A stretch of DNA of 64,000 bases from Scortum barcoo (GCA_023238725.1 CM041553.1:23207001-23271000); one strand, 5' to 3'. Positions 45,901 through 58,132 are shown, counted from the stretch's first letter. Program-made: numbers and translations. Notes: generated by a model from the sequence alone, not told the origin.

Positions 45901-47799
45901 ATCTGTGTTTTTTTCTCTGCACTGTTTTTAAGCCACCTTTGACCACAGACTTGCAGACACTGTCGCTAATCCGACCCCAGCTCAGCTGAAACGTGCGACA
46001 CAAGCAGTCTGCAAACACCGGCTGCCACCCACCACCAAGACAAACTTTTCACACACACTTGAATTTATCTCTGTTTGCGTAAATACATTAACAGTGACTT
46101 ATGAATCTTGCAGACTGGGCCTTCACAGACAGTCATGCGGACTGTGATGTGTCTGAAGTGCAAATCTTCACATTAAGCCAGCTCGGGCGCTGAGCCTCGA
46201 AGGTTTTTAATATAACCAGCGGGGCCAGACAGCAGAACTGTAGTTGCCATCGATATGACCGACGCCAAAAAATATTGACCTGTAATCCATCTCACGGCAT
46301 GTTTCCGAATTGTTCCAAAAAACAGAATTCACATAGGACTTTTCAAGGATTATTTATCTTTATATAATATATATTTATCATTACATAACAATAATGGTAT
46401 AACTGTTGAATACTGAAATTCACACTGTGGTCACCTTTTTGGTACTTACAAAAAATTTAATAAATAAATAAACAAAAACTATTTCTACCACTGTAACTCT
46501 CAGTTTCATGCCTGCAATTTTTCATACTGTCCACACTGCTGACAGTTCACTGGTGTATTAATATGCCGGGGTGGGGTGTATGGGCGTGGGGTGAACTCGT
46601 AGCCTGGAGGCGTACATCATGAAAAGAACTACTGGCACTTTTTGTCTGGAAAAAGGAAAGTAACTCCAGTTGCAATAAGCACCACTGGTCAATAGTTTGT
46701 GTTATAAAGTGTAATTAAATGTAATTTCCCATTTAAAAAAAAAAGGTGGATTTAGTGTTGATATAAGGCATCATAAAGAGAATTACCTTATTGCATAATA
46801 TTCTGCACCTTCCCCCAACTCTTTTGCTCCTTGATGAACTCGAAGGATGCTGGAATACAGACAATAAGGGAGCCCACCTGCTTAATCCTTTTAATGATCC
46901 TGTTACGACCCTCACGTCAGATGCACATTGCATTAATGTGAATATTAATGTAAATGAATTCAAGTTTGTTAATGGAAGTTCCCACAAGATCAGAGGGTCT
47001 AGGGTCAGCGGCGGTTCAGGAGAATAATCCAGTTTATGAATATTTGCTCACTGGGTTGGGATTCAGAGCTCATTCTCAGATTCCCGTGTTGGTTCTGCTG
47101 CTGCCATTTCACAGAGGTGCAATAAATTTCAGCCGTCGAGGTTCTGTGTGCTGAAGACAAATCCTCTTGGTGGACTGTAGAACATTTCTGCAGGATTTTT
47201 CTTTTATTTAATGTAACCAAAATAAACCTGCAGTTGCAGCTGCAGAGCAAAGCTTCCTGAAATTATCCCTGAGAGGATTATATTGACGTTTCCTTCCAGT
47301 AGCTTGTGGGGACCTTTTCTATGTGCTGCTTTTTGATTTTGTTTTTTTCTTTAAAGGAATAACTCTCTTCTCTCTCCAAACAAATGAACAAATGACCAGT
47401 TTTGACATCAACGGGTCTCTGGCACAGCATTCACAGTTAACCTGTTCGCATTTTGAGAAAAAAAAAAAATTATAAAATAACAATAATAATGTTTTGTCAT
47501 TTTGTTTTTTTGGCCAAAGCAAAATTCACCACAGGTTGTAAAGTGACTTTTCAACAGCCAGAACTCTCAGCACCTGGTCATTTGTATTGATCAACAACCC
47601 AGCTGACCCCCACTGACATATTGTGCTGTTGGACAGTAAAATCATTGTGTGTATGAATGGTAGCGATGCACAATCGATGTCTCTGTTGTCTCACAGACAG
47701 ACGCAGATAAAGTCTAACCCACCATGTTGTGTCTGTTTACACCAACCATTGCGCTCATTGTATACATTTATAACGTCCACTTAAGATGAAATTCATGTC
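42961..47799. other. Non-coding stretch, no gene seen
   Basis: Short chance frames only. Around 45590-46250 there are somewhat more CG dinucleotides than elsewhere, without exon signals. An A-run lies near 45381, T/A runs near 46734 and 47459. Confidence 0.5.
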
Positions 47800-47935
47800 T
47801 AAAGGAATGGTTTGACTTTTAGGAAATGTGCTTATTTGCTTTTTTGATGAGAGGTAGATGAGAAGACCCACATTCATGCCTGTCCATTAGCTTAACTTAG
47901 CATAAAGAATTAAAAACTAAAAAACTTCCTGGTTC
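47800..47935 (+). repeat. Fish short interspersed repeat, copy C
   Basis: Starts AAAGGAATGGTTTGACTTTT and continues AGGAAATGTGCTTATTTGC, GTAGATGAGAAGACCCAC, TTAGCTTAACTTAGCATAAAG, the same order of words as copy A and the complement of copy B. Confidence 0.6.
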
Positions 47936-48884
47936 AACATTCATATTTAATTGACAAACATCATTAACCTCCTGTCAAGAAACTATTTCCTTATAAATTC
48001 TTTATCAGCAATGCCGACCTCTGACATGGAAATGTTCCAAAAAATTTAATATAACCAGAAAGCACGTCGACACCATCCACTTATGTCCCCCAGTACTGTA
48101 TTTTCACTGGATAAAGACATGAAATTGCAATATCATGTCCATCCTGATAAGGAGGAAAACAGATCCTACGTGATGATTAAAACTTAAAGATCCCCCGCCT
48201 CTCAGTCCTTGACATCATTTAGGGCTGAACATGATGAAGCGATGCAAACATAAAAAGCAAAAATAAGGTTTTGTCAGTTTTAAGAATAAGAACATTTGTT
48301 TTTTTAGTTTTCAAGTGGTTGGAGGGATAATGAATGCCTCGCCAACGATCTTGATCAATAACAGGCTGATTGCTGGAGAGAGATAACGTCTGGTTCTTTA
48401 AAACACTGAAATCAGCACACAAGCGTGAAATTGTGTTCATTATCTCCGTGCACAGTGACGTACAGCACTGTACAGGCTGTTATTATTAAACATAGTTTCT
48501 CTTTACAAGACACAAATCATCATATTGTTAATGAACTGCTATCTTACATTACCAGTTTTTAGACACAATCAGCATAATACCTGTGAAGAAAACACAATAC
48601 CTGTATTAATATATATATTAGAAAGAATGTTAAAAATTGCTGTGTATAATTTTCAAATCAAAAGATTAATTTCTCTGCATTGTGCTCCCGCTGTCTTCAC
48701 ACCAACAAAAACTATAGGAGGGCAGTTTCCTCTGATGTCTGTTTTCAGGGAATCTGCTAATGAACACCTACAGGGAGACATCTGCTTCAGGTATTTTTCT
48801 AGTTCTACCCATTAAGCAAGACACACACAGCACCTAATTTCTACAATGTGTACTCTGGCTTTGCTCCTTCATTATAGAAGTATC
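47936..48884. other. Non-coding stretch, no gene seen
   Basis: No exon or repeat recognised. Confidence 0.5.
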
Positions 48885-49047
48885 TTCCCCTAATATGCCT
48901 TCAGATTTACGCACTCACAGACAGAGAAGCTCAGCAACAGGCTGCAGCGGGTCTACCTGGACATTAACACCATGACTTTTATTGTATATATATTTCTATC
49001 GTATGTCTTTTATTGTATATCTCTGTTTAGTTAGTTTATATCTTATT

Positions 49048-49086
<39 letters not shown>

Positions 49087-49318
49087 TGTATTATAATATA
49101 TTTTAAGGTCTTTACTCATTTTATTATTCCAGTATATTATTTATTTTAAATTTTATTTTGTTTTTATTCTTCAATCTGTTGTTTTTGTTGGTGTATCTAT
49201 TCTTGTTAATATATTTTTAGCATTGTTTGAAGAGCCTGAGATTTAAGAATTTCATTACCAATGATTGCTGATGTATTTATTGTGTAATGACAATAAATTC
49301 TTAAAACCTTGAAATTTT
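48885..49318 (+). mobile_element. Probable LINE 3' end with (AAT)n
   Basis: The right part reads AAGAATTTCATTACCAATG ... GTGTAATGACAATAAATTC, matching the usual 3' end of several fish LINEs (a 'gaatttc-tt-...-aatgacaataaa' phrase before a short tail). An AT-rich segment with (ATA)n at 49051-49085 lies inside. No coding sequence is left; the 5' limit is a guess. Confidence 0.35.
49051..49085. repeat. (ATA)n microsatellite
   Basis: Thirty-five uninterrupted bases of the trinucleotide repeat. Confidence 0.95.
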
Positions 49319-49419
49319 AATCAAACATCATTCATAAACTTGTGGAAGAGGGAGTGTAGACTTTTAACCGCAGTTTAAGACCATACTTAGGCACACTGGC
49401 GCTTTGACACAAATGCAAA

Positions 49420-49720
49420 TAGTAACATGCTCACAATGATAACGATGTTAATGATGTTTAAGAGGTATAATCTAGAAAGCCAACATCAGCAAATAACCAC
49501 TGGACACAAAGTAAAGTTGATGAAGATGAAAATGTGGTTAGTACTGCATGTATTAGGTCATCAACAAAGTCAGTCTGATGGTTGAGCAAGAGGTAAAGCA
49601 TTCAAATTCATCCTGAAGGTGATATTCATGTCTTTACCAAATTTTATGGTAATCAGTACAATAATTGGGAGATATTTCCATCTGTACCAAACTGGTGACT
49701 GACAGACTTAACTAGCAAAT
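49420..49720 (+). repeat. Fish interspersed repeat, family 2, copy 1
   Basis: Shares a series of words in the same order with 53615-54085: CACAATGA-AA-G, GATGTTTA-GAGGTATAAT, ACACAAAGTAAAGTT, GATGA-AATGT-GTTAGT, then CATGTCTTTACCAAATTTTATGG. I recognise it as a common percomorph repeat. Degraded, no frame. Confidence 0.55.
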
Positions 49721-50599
49721 TATTAACTGCAACCAAGGAGAGTCTGCTCCATCTGACTTTTGTGCCACAAAAACCTTAAAAAGTTTCAGTAAGTTGTGAT
49801 ATGTTGTGATTTTTACTTACAAAATCTGAAATACATTTCACTTAATTCACAACCTGTCATAATATGATCATCATTTTGAGGATATAATATCTTTACTGTA
49901 TGCTGCTTATAAACTGTTTTCTATTACACAGAGATCATGTAACTTTAAAACATGGAAGCAAAGGTATATATATATATATATTTTTAATACCCTGGTGTAA
50001 AGTATGAAAACGTTTATCATCTGCCACATAAAATCTGTGAAGAATTGGAAACATTTAAAAAAAGCAGACTGATGAGTGATTAATCAAGATGTATATTCGA
50101 GCCAATGAACCCATTTTCCCTAATTATGTAATCAACCTTTTGTCAGATAGTGCCACACACTGAAACACTCAATTAAAATCAGAGAGGAGTGGACTGATAG
50201 TTTGTAAGAGAAACTTAAGCACTGACCTTTTGCAGCAGCTGAATTACATCCTGCATGAAGCAAACACAAAAACAATTTAATTCATTACGATTGCTCAACA
50301 TCAGAGAGCAGATTCAATTCATTTTAGCATCTTGAAATAATGTGAATAGAAAAATGCATTGTATTTGTTGAGTGGTATTTGCATGTGATATCAATTTTTT
50401 TTTAACAATAAAACAAAATCTTCTTAATCAACGAAGAGTGAAAAGTTTCATTGTAACTTCTGATATTTCATAAGGTTTATTTTACTATGCTTGTATTTAT
50501 TGATTTCAGTCATTCAAACCAGACGTGATAATTATTCTGTCCTTATCACAGTTTTTTGTAGATAATATATTTTATTTTTCCAGCAGCAGCAGCAGTGAT
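49721..50599. other. AT-rich non-coding stretch
   Basis: Short (TA)n at about 49965-49980 and a T-run near 50394. No gene seen. Confidence 0.55.
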
Positions 50600-50890
50600 C
50601 CTGTTGGTGTTAAGGATTAAAGCAAAGAACAAACTCAGTAATAGTCTGAAAAGGCAGAGAGTGACAAAACATGACCTCAGTCACCGTCGGCAGAAAATCT
50701 GAGCGATGAAGCTTGTCATCAAAGCTGAAGTCAAAGAGCGGGGTTAAGATCCTACTCAAGTTTTAAACGGCTTTAATAAGCTTCTCGGCAATTTAGCACT
50801 CGTCAACCAATCTGCGAGAGAGTCAGATCACATCATTACAGAGGGAAGATTGGTTGATGGACTGCTAATCCTGTGGCCAGTTTAACTCAG
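50600..50890. other. Possible conserved non-coding block
   Basis: Even composition, CG dinucleotides at CACCGTCGGCAG and GAGCGATGAAG, no repeat phrases, no long frame. Enhancer-like impression only. Confidence 0.2.
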
Positions 50891-51469
50891 CTTGTTAACT
50901 GTTCACACACCATCACTGTGTATTGTTGCTTACTCTCTGAATGCACCGTAAGCAGCTGAAATATAAAGTAAAGGTTGTACAGCATCACAAAACATGTTAA
51001 AACGTCATTGTCCTCCCTTACAGCGGTATTCACTCATTAGACCTCCTCTTAGTACTGTGTGAACACCCTCATTGTCTTCTTGCACCTGTTGAAGTGGGAC
51101 ATCTTACACTTTTATCATCATAAAACTGCAGTCAGACCAGATCCTGTTTGATCACATGGTGCGGCCACGAGCAGGAAATAGCATTGGTAGGACTGCAAGC
51201 ACAAAGTGAAGAAGCTAGCATGGAAAACAGCAACAGTCCACGACGTTGTAAATTACAGCTTCTTATCAAACACTCAGTCATTAACCTCTGTCACTGTCCT
51301 CGCCCTTTTCTCAGCCGCATGTATTATTTGGCCGTGCGCTTGTATAAACAAGGATATAAACAATCAATGTTTCCTGAATAAGAGATTAATCCCACCCCCT
51401 CAGGATCAATTTACTACCGGAAGCGAATACGTCGCCACCTATTCCTCATAAAAATGAAGCAAAATCCTT
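50891..51469. other. Non-coding stretch, no gene seen
   Basis: Two overlapping short plus-strand frames (51148-51451) with no recognisable content. Confidence 0.45.
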
Positions 51470-51745
51470 TGTGATCGCAGCCATAATGGCAAATGGAGGA
51501 TAAATGAACTCAAGTACATCACAGTATAGCTTCATCCAACTTCAGCCTGAGGTGAGGTTGCACGAGATGACGCTGCTCCAAGGTATTTTACATTTATGTT
51601 GTAAAGGTCAGACATGTGTATTAATTAGATTGCATTTAATTGCTTTAAATCAATTAGATCACTTTCATTTGCATTTAATAGAAACCTCTTTACCATCATG
51701 GCGTCACACAAAAAGAGAAAAGGCAGAATGATGATCATGGATGGT
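51470..51745. promoter_or_regulatory. Candidate homeodomain/POU enhancer block
   Basis: Within about 60 bases the plus strand has TTAATTAG (TAATTA at 51622-51627), TTTAATTGC, CAATTAG and an exact octamer ATTTGCAT (51667-51674) followed by TTAATAG. The preceding 140 bases are of balanced composition with no repeat character. Density and spacing of homeodomain and POU cores resemble deeply conserved vertebrate enhancers. Motifs are seen; function and conservation are inferred. Confidence 0.3.
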
Positions 51746-51949
51746 GTTTTTCCAAATAGTTATTTAACTTTTAAAACTTAAACATAAAACATAACTTTTT
51801 AAAAAGTGCTGAACGGTAAATCAAAAGTATCTCTATATATTGACTTTTTAAAAAATATTTATAACACTTGTATCTTTTAAACAGACTTGAAGAACCAAGA
51901 ATCTTAATAAAATAAAGACCAAATAACAAATTAATCCTCCTTTTGTCTC
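51746..51949. other. AT-rich spacer
   Basis: Nothing recognised. Confidence 0.5.
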
Positions 51950-52350
51950 AGACTCTTCCTCTCTATGCTCAGCTTCATTTCCCAGCCCATCATCTCCTGC
52001 CTGAGCAACAACAACTTCCTTTTTTTGACATCCTCCCAAAAGTTTCCCTCCGACACCTACAGCTCATCCAGAATGCTGCGCCTCAACTCAACCTTCATTA
52101 ATTGTCCTTCGTCACTCCTCCTCCCTACAGTCTCCGTGGTTGCTGCTCATATCAGAACCCCCACAACCTCTCAGTGCTCTGTATTCTGCCTTCAGAGGCC
52201 TCTAAGCTGCCCTCCAACCTGGTTATCTCTCCATAGAGTCTCAGTTCTTCTCCCTCCTGGCGCCCCCACAGTTAAAGGATGACCTTCCCTGTGACCTTCC
52301 TGTTGACAACTCATTTTTTTCTGGGAAAAACTCACAACACTGTCTCCCCG
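51950..52350 (+). mobile_element. L2-like LINE remnant
   Basis: A plus-strand frame gives the phrase RHLQLIQNAAPQL (around 52057-52095), the well-conserved LQLIQNAAARL block of L2-type reverse transcriptases. The 40 bases before it decode as a worn version of the L-YCNSLLAGLP block. Later parts are too decayed to read. Old, 5'-truncated, inactive. Confidence 0.45.
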
Positions 52351-53614
52351 CTGAATTACTCTTTTCCCTGCAAATTGGAAATTGCTCGACAACAAACCCC
52401 CTCCTCGTTCTCTCCTCTCGTATGTTTATCTACACCATAACACTCCAACATTCATTTTAAATTGAACTTTATGGTAGCAGTGTTACTGTGGCTGCTTAGC
52501 TGAAATGTGGATATAATGTGATTTTTACAGTTTTGGGTAATTGTGCATGATTTTGCTATATTGCAATTGTTGTTACTAATATTTCTTCTCATCCCTTAAA
52601 CTCTCTGTCTACCACTGCCACAAACTGTATGTAAAATTTAAAATTTTGACTAAACTAAGGTCTGACATCTTTTCCTTTTTATGCACTCTCTCTCAGTTCT
52701 GCCTTTTTTCTTCCTCTCATCTTCTCTGCCACTTATGGCGTCAATTTTTCCTACAAGTTGCTTGTCCATGCGCACTCCACACACAGTCAGTTGACCAGGA
52801 AAACAGGAAATTTTCTGGTGCACCTGATGGCCAGTCCAGGCCTGGTGAAGAGAGCCAAATGAGGAAGTACCTCGCAGAAGATCACATGGACATGGAGAGA
52901 TGGGATCAAATCCAAACAAATCGACAATGGACACAAGTACCCTTGATATGCTTAGTGGTTAATAACCAACAAGCTGGTGACAAAAAAGGCATGTCTGATT
53001 TCCTAAAGCCAACATTTTAAAAAGCCATAATTAGTATTCACCCACCAAACACCTTATCTTTGCTTTGAGTACACTTTTCACTGTGGATGCTAAATAACAT
53101 GTGTACTTATGCACAGCAAGTGAATGAAGAGGACTCAAATGAACTACCATCCGCTCTCATGGTTTGACTGACTCTGAGTGACTTACCTTTCAGGGGAGGA
53201 GAGAAGTTCATTCCTTAATGTATTTACAGTGCCATGAAAACAAATTGTAAACCAATTTGGGCATCTTACAAGCATTTGCAGGTGGTTGTCAGAGGACAGA
53301 AATAATATTTTGACAGTTTCTATTCCATTTGCATGTTGAACAAAAATATTCAGAATTTTATTGGTATTTTGTACTTTCTTGGGCATCACTCTTCAAGATC
53401 AGCGTGTGAGAAATTTAGAAATTAAGAAAATAAAATTGCTCCATAAATTCTTAACCATGAATTTTATACATATATTAGGAGTTGTCCATTTTAAGGCATA
53501 ACTGTGTAAAATAAAAAAACACATTTAGCTTTTGGATTATATCTGTACTGTGTCTGTGTGTGTGTATAAACAAGACTGAGATAGCAAGCTGACATTCCTG
53601 TGATCACGTAGGTA
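52351..53614. other. Non-coding stretch, no gene seen
   Basis: Plus-strand frame 52646-53020 and its minus-strand shadow have no recognised content. The segment 53215-53400 may be part of a worn repeat. Confidence 0.45.
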
Positions 53615-54085
53615 TTAGCAAAATGTTAACAACAGCATAGCAAAATGCACACAATGACAATGCTTACATGGCGATGTTTAGCAGGTATAATGTTAATACA
53701 GAGCATGTTAAAGCACAAACATTGGCTAATTGGCACTAAACACAAAGTACAGTTGTGAATGATGAGAATGTCGTTAGTTTTGGTCTATTTAGTCATAAAC
53801 CAAAGCACTGGACAAATAAAATTATGAATGGATGATGGTGTTAGAAAAATTAAGAGATCACCAAAGTTCATCCAGAGAGGAACATGAATGTGTCTTCCAA
53901 CTTTTATGGAGATCCATCTATACTGTTAAAACATTTTGTTCAAAACTACAAATGTTGGTATCAAATGTTGTGGCAGTTCATTCAGTAGTTACTGGAGTAT
54001 TTCAAAATGGTGGTTCAAGCTGCCAACCAACAAACAGACCAACATTGCTAAATATAGAGCTAGCATGTCCAAAAACAGGACTTTG
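53615..54085 (+). repeat. Fish interspersed repeat, family 2, copy 2
   Basis: Longer copy of the family at 49420. Words include CACAATGACAATGCTTACAT, GATGTTTAGCAGGTATAATG, GGCACTAAACACAAAGTACA, GTCATAAACCAAAGCACTGG, GATCACCAAAGTTCATCC and AACATGAATGTGTCTTCC, ending in CCAACCAACAAACAGACC. Same orientation as copy 1. No coding potential. Confidence 0.6.
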
Positions 54086-55135
54086 TATGGTTCCAATGGC
54101 GCAAAACACAAATGGCTTGAATGACTGATAAATCTCTGAGGTCACATGTTTAGTTTCAGTTAGACTTCACACATTGCAGTCAGCATGTGCCACAGTAGGC
54201 TCTCATAATAATAAACCATCTGCTTTACATGTTGGTCCCCATCAAGATCAACTTTGCCTTTTTCTATTATTGACCAGATGTTCTTGATTGCAGACTATTT
54301 AAGCATCCCTGCCTTGTTTACTGTTAGCTTTCTGGATAATGCAACACATATCCAAAGCTGTGCCCTCTGTCTTTGTTTTTTTTCCCACATGCAACACATC
54401 CATTCACATGAACGAGGATCATTACTGCTCCAAGAAAACATTTGAATATAACCGCAACCAAACCCGACCCAAAACATGACACTTTGTTGGGACCTGCTGG
54501 GCCGAGGGCAGGTAGCACAATTTGATTTTATGTATGAGTATGCGTGTTTGTGTGTGCGCATGCGTCACGTCACGGGAAAATGCCAGGGGAGAGTAAAAAA
54601 GATGAGAGAGAGAGAGAGAGAGACCGTGTGAATTATTCATCCTCTCCTCCCTGCTACCTTTTGATTACACACCACTAAACTCCTATTTACATCCATTTAT
54701 GGAGGCCCACAGTTCACAGGCTCTGACCACAGCTATCGGTGAGCTTTCGCCTGACTTATTACCTATTACCTACACCACGTATCATGTTTGCTGGCTGTCT
54801 GTGTAATTTCAGAACAGTGATCCTGATGTTTTTTTGTTTTGTTTTTATCTGTAACCTAAACCTCACCCACTCACTCACTTGCAAAGTCTTTTGTCTGAGC
54901 GCTGTGACAAAGAAGGCTGATGTGGAAAAGTGCCGTAATATACTATGGAGGCCGGAAACCTGGGATTTAATGCTGCATTTCGGCACATCCACATCCCTGA
55001 AAGTTTGTCCTTATCCTCCAGTACATGGATGACTGTGCGCATGCTGAGCTGCCGGCATAAAAATGTAATGCTGCTAAATTTCATGCCTGCATCCAAATCT
55101 ATCTCCCTTTCTGTCCTCGTATTATTGCTCCACAG
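54086..55135. other. Non-coding stretch with (GA)n
   Basis: (GA)n at 54604-54623, next to GTGTGTGCGCATGCGTCACGTCACGG near 54550. No exon recognised before 55136. Confidence 0.5.
54604..54623. repeat. (GA)n microsatellite
   Basis: About ten GA units. Confidence 0.9.
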
Positions 55136-55199
55136 AGAGGTGCCTTGAGTCACGTTTGCGAAGAAGGGGCCGGGGGTGGAGGCCATGTGCAACTTGCGG
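55136..55199 (+). other. Exon-like 64-bp segment
   Basis: Preceded by a pyrimidine-rich acceptor ending ATTGCTCCACAG and followed by the donor GTGAGC. Two of three plus-strand frames are open across it. The minus strand is also open over a longer distance (54875-55213, 112 codons). No protein family recognised, so this may be a pseudo-exon. Confidence 0.15.
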
Positions 55200-56498
55200 G
55201 TGAGCACAGTCACTTTCTTCTAGTAATGATTGACTGACTGGAAAATTGAATTAAAGTCATTTAGCACAGGAAAGGTCATTGCTTTGGTGCCTTGGTGGCT
55301 CGGTAATATACTCAAGTGTAGGGTAACATTTGAAAAACTACTGTGACCTTAAAGCGGAATATAGATATTGTATGGCTGCTGAAAAAAAAAGCGTAACATC
55401 GAGTAGTGTGAAGGAAAGAAAGAGGACACTGTGCACTGATGTTTCAGGGGGCATGTTGCAGCATGCAACTCGAAATGTTAAGGCAGGCCATCAACATGAC
55501 ACATAGGCCACAATATAGTGGGCAGAGCAAGGCATTAATAATTCATTGACCCCCCACCCCCTTATTTTCCATTTTCCTGCTCTGTGGCTGAGCTGACTTT
55601 GTGTCAATACCAGATGCCAGAGCACACAGCCATTCATCAGTGCATGGTGCATTTCTTGCCAGAGCGGGGAAAATGAGCAGCAAAATCTGTAACAACCTTA
55701 CAACACATATTTGAATGAAAAAGAACCTATATAAATTATCTGAGTACAAATAACCAAGCTGTTAATCATATAAATCATTATAGGTTATGGTTATGCTTAA
55801 TATTATTATTATTGTACCTCGGCATATGTTAGAAAAACGATTGCCTGTTAATCGATGATTTAATGTGCCACCCTGTGAGGACACTGAATGATGCAAATCA
55901 AACACACTCATGATGTTGCATGAACAGACGCACGCTGAGTCTAGCTAAAGGGCTAAATATACTACAGTTTACTACATTTCCTTAGCACCAGTGAGGCATT
56001 CAGCTCTACGCTTGCAAATACTAAGCACAGCAGGTCAAAAGAGGTTGAGTTGACTGGTCATATTATGGACTGAGAATGAATGAGCATAAAAGTTGAGCAG
56101 GCTGAAGGACTCCGGATAACATTCAGACAGGTGAATACAACAAAACAATTCACTGAATGTTGCAACTCCTCAGATGAGAATGACACTGGGCTGCACACCA
56201 TACTGTTGCTTTGTGAGTGCACTTTGTGGTGTAATTCACAACCTACTTTCTATTCTTATTTGAGTACATTTTTTTGTTTATATTTATGAACCGTCTATGA
56301 AAGATTATCATGCATAACACACTTTTGTCCTTGCCTTCAATTGTGTCAAATTAGAATAATTATAAATATATCCATCAATGTCTCAAAAATACCTTCAAAT
56401 CTTACCTGCAGCTGCATCATTTACTGTGACTTACTTAAGAATTCCAACATCAGCAAATAAAATGTCAGGACCAAAGCGTAACCTCCAAGGCTTGTCAT
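55200..56498. other. Non-coding stretch, no gene seen
   Basis: No exon or repeat recognised. Confidence 0.5.
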
Positions 56499-56940
56499 TT
56501 AAAGCAGAAGTAGGTGCTGTCACCATCTCCTTATAGTAGTTCATGAGACAGATAATCTTTGAAAAAAATCTGCCTCCTGCTGCTTCTAAGGCTATTTGAC
56601 AACAATCAACCTCCCCGGGTCAAATCAACCAATCAGAACAGAGTATCTGATGGAGCTTCAGCCTGCTCTCCTGCACATGTGCAAACTTGGAGCAGATGTA
56701 ACAGAAGATAAACAACAACTGAATGACCATGCAATGACAAAACAACTATTTAAATTAATCAAGATGAGTATACAAAATAAGAACAATGAAGAAAAAATGT
56801 GTTAAAATAATTGGAGAGCAACACTGCTGGAAGTGGGGAGGTGCACACCGTAGAAAGAGAGGAAGGGAGCTGCAGTGTAAAATTGCTCTAATTTTCAAAA
56901 TAAGAGCAGTTTCTTCCAGTTTTACCAACTGTTGCTTTAA
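56499..56940. repeat. Candidate non-autonomous DNA transposon with inverted ends
   Basis: Left end TTAAAGCAGAAGTAGG and the reverse complement of the right end TTAAAGCAACAGTTGG match at 12 of 16 positions, with the first eight identical. The interior holds phrases I associate with a fish repeat (for example CTCTCCTGCACATGTGCAAAC and AACCAATCAGAACAGAGT). The flanks do not give a convincing target duplication (5 of 8 matches). Length about 440 bp. Confidence 0.4.
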
Positions 56941-57821
56941 GGTTGTGTGATTTGCAATCAGTGCAATCAAGTACAATATTACAGCAGTGGGATGTTTCCA
57001 AGAAAAATCACCTTGATACCAACCTCACTTGTCCCCTAACACTGAGAACTCTGCTTGATTAAAAAGGCTCGGCCCTCTCACCAAAATGTTAGGTGGTTGA
57101 TGCTTTTCTTATTAGCTTCTGTGTGTGTGAGTGTATGTTATTGTGTGCCTGACAGACGAACAAAAAAAAAAAAAATTAAATTTGCCCCATTTTTATTTTT
57201 GTTGTGGTCAGGGATGGTAGATGTTTGGCGGAGTATGGAATTGCCCACGGAGAAATCAATATAATTTTGTCTTTTGACTTATATCAGGATTAATACTTGT
57301 CAGAGAAGAGTGTGCGTGCTTGTACTTTTGTGTTTGTCATGAAGATTTAGAGCTCGGGTGTGTTCGGGGATAGTTTGCGAACCGCTGCTCCAGTCTGCCC
57401 ACAAAACAGTCTGCATGTCCCGAAGATATATTATGCGAGCTGCTCTTCAAGTGGATCAGGTTTGTTCTTTAAGAGCAAAAACTACTTTCCAAAATAATTC
57501 AAGTCTGACTGAAAAGAAAAGTAGTTTGCCTGGAGGATAAACAGTACATTAAACCTGCATTCATATTTTTCAGCAACAAGCTGTAAACACAACTTCTAAA
57601 TTCTTCCCCTATAAAGTTGATACGGCACAGAAAAGTGTTTCCTATTGTTTCCTATTCCTATTGCTGAAATAATTGTCCCCCATCTTGATGAAAATGCTTT
57701 TGATGTGTATATTAGGACATACATTTGCATGTGTATTAAAATGCGCACTTAAGGGTCACGGTTTGGGTGTGTGAAAATGTGATCACGCTATTCTAATAGC
57801 TAGCTCAAGCCATGTCAGTTA
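56941..57821. other. Non-coding stretch, no gene seen
   Basis: An A-run lies near 57162-57174. No exon or repeat recognised. Confidence 0.5.
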
Positions 57822-57955
57822 TTTAGCATATAGACTGGGGGAAACAGCTATCTTATGTCAAGTTACAGTACCATTTCCTGGCTCTAGATTCAAACTCAGT
57901 GGACAAATATGTGAATGCTATCAATTGTCTCATCTAACTCTCAGCAATAAACAAT
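57822..57955. repeat. Fish short interspersed repeat, copy D, rearranged
   Basis: AGCATATAGACTGGGGGAAA (about 57827-57846) is in plus orientation for the family of copies A-C, whereas TGCTATCAATTGTCTCATCT and AACTCTCAGCAA (about 57916-57948) are in reverse orientation. The copy thus consists of two oppositely oriented pieces, like the pair at 4052/4395. Confidence 0.4.
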
Positions 57956-58132
57956 TCCCTAAAGGGAAACATCATTGGTCATAGCATGTTTCTTAAGTCT
58001 AGTATCATTTTTCACAGAAATAGCATATAATAAGCTGTTGTAAATTTAAAGAATAAGACTGTGGGTACATATTGAAGGGCTGCATGGGTGAACTTCTGAT
58101 CAGCTGCCGTGTTTATTGTATTGTCTGTCTAG

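Noticed and set aside
53215..53400. Tc1/mariner end, because of TACAGTGCCATG
   Set aside because: The phrase is short and no inverted partner was found.
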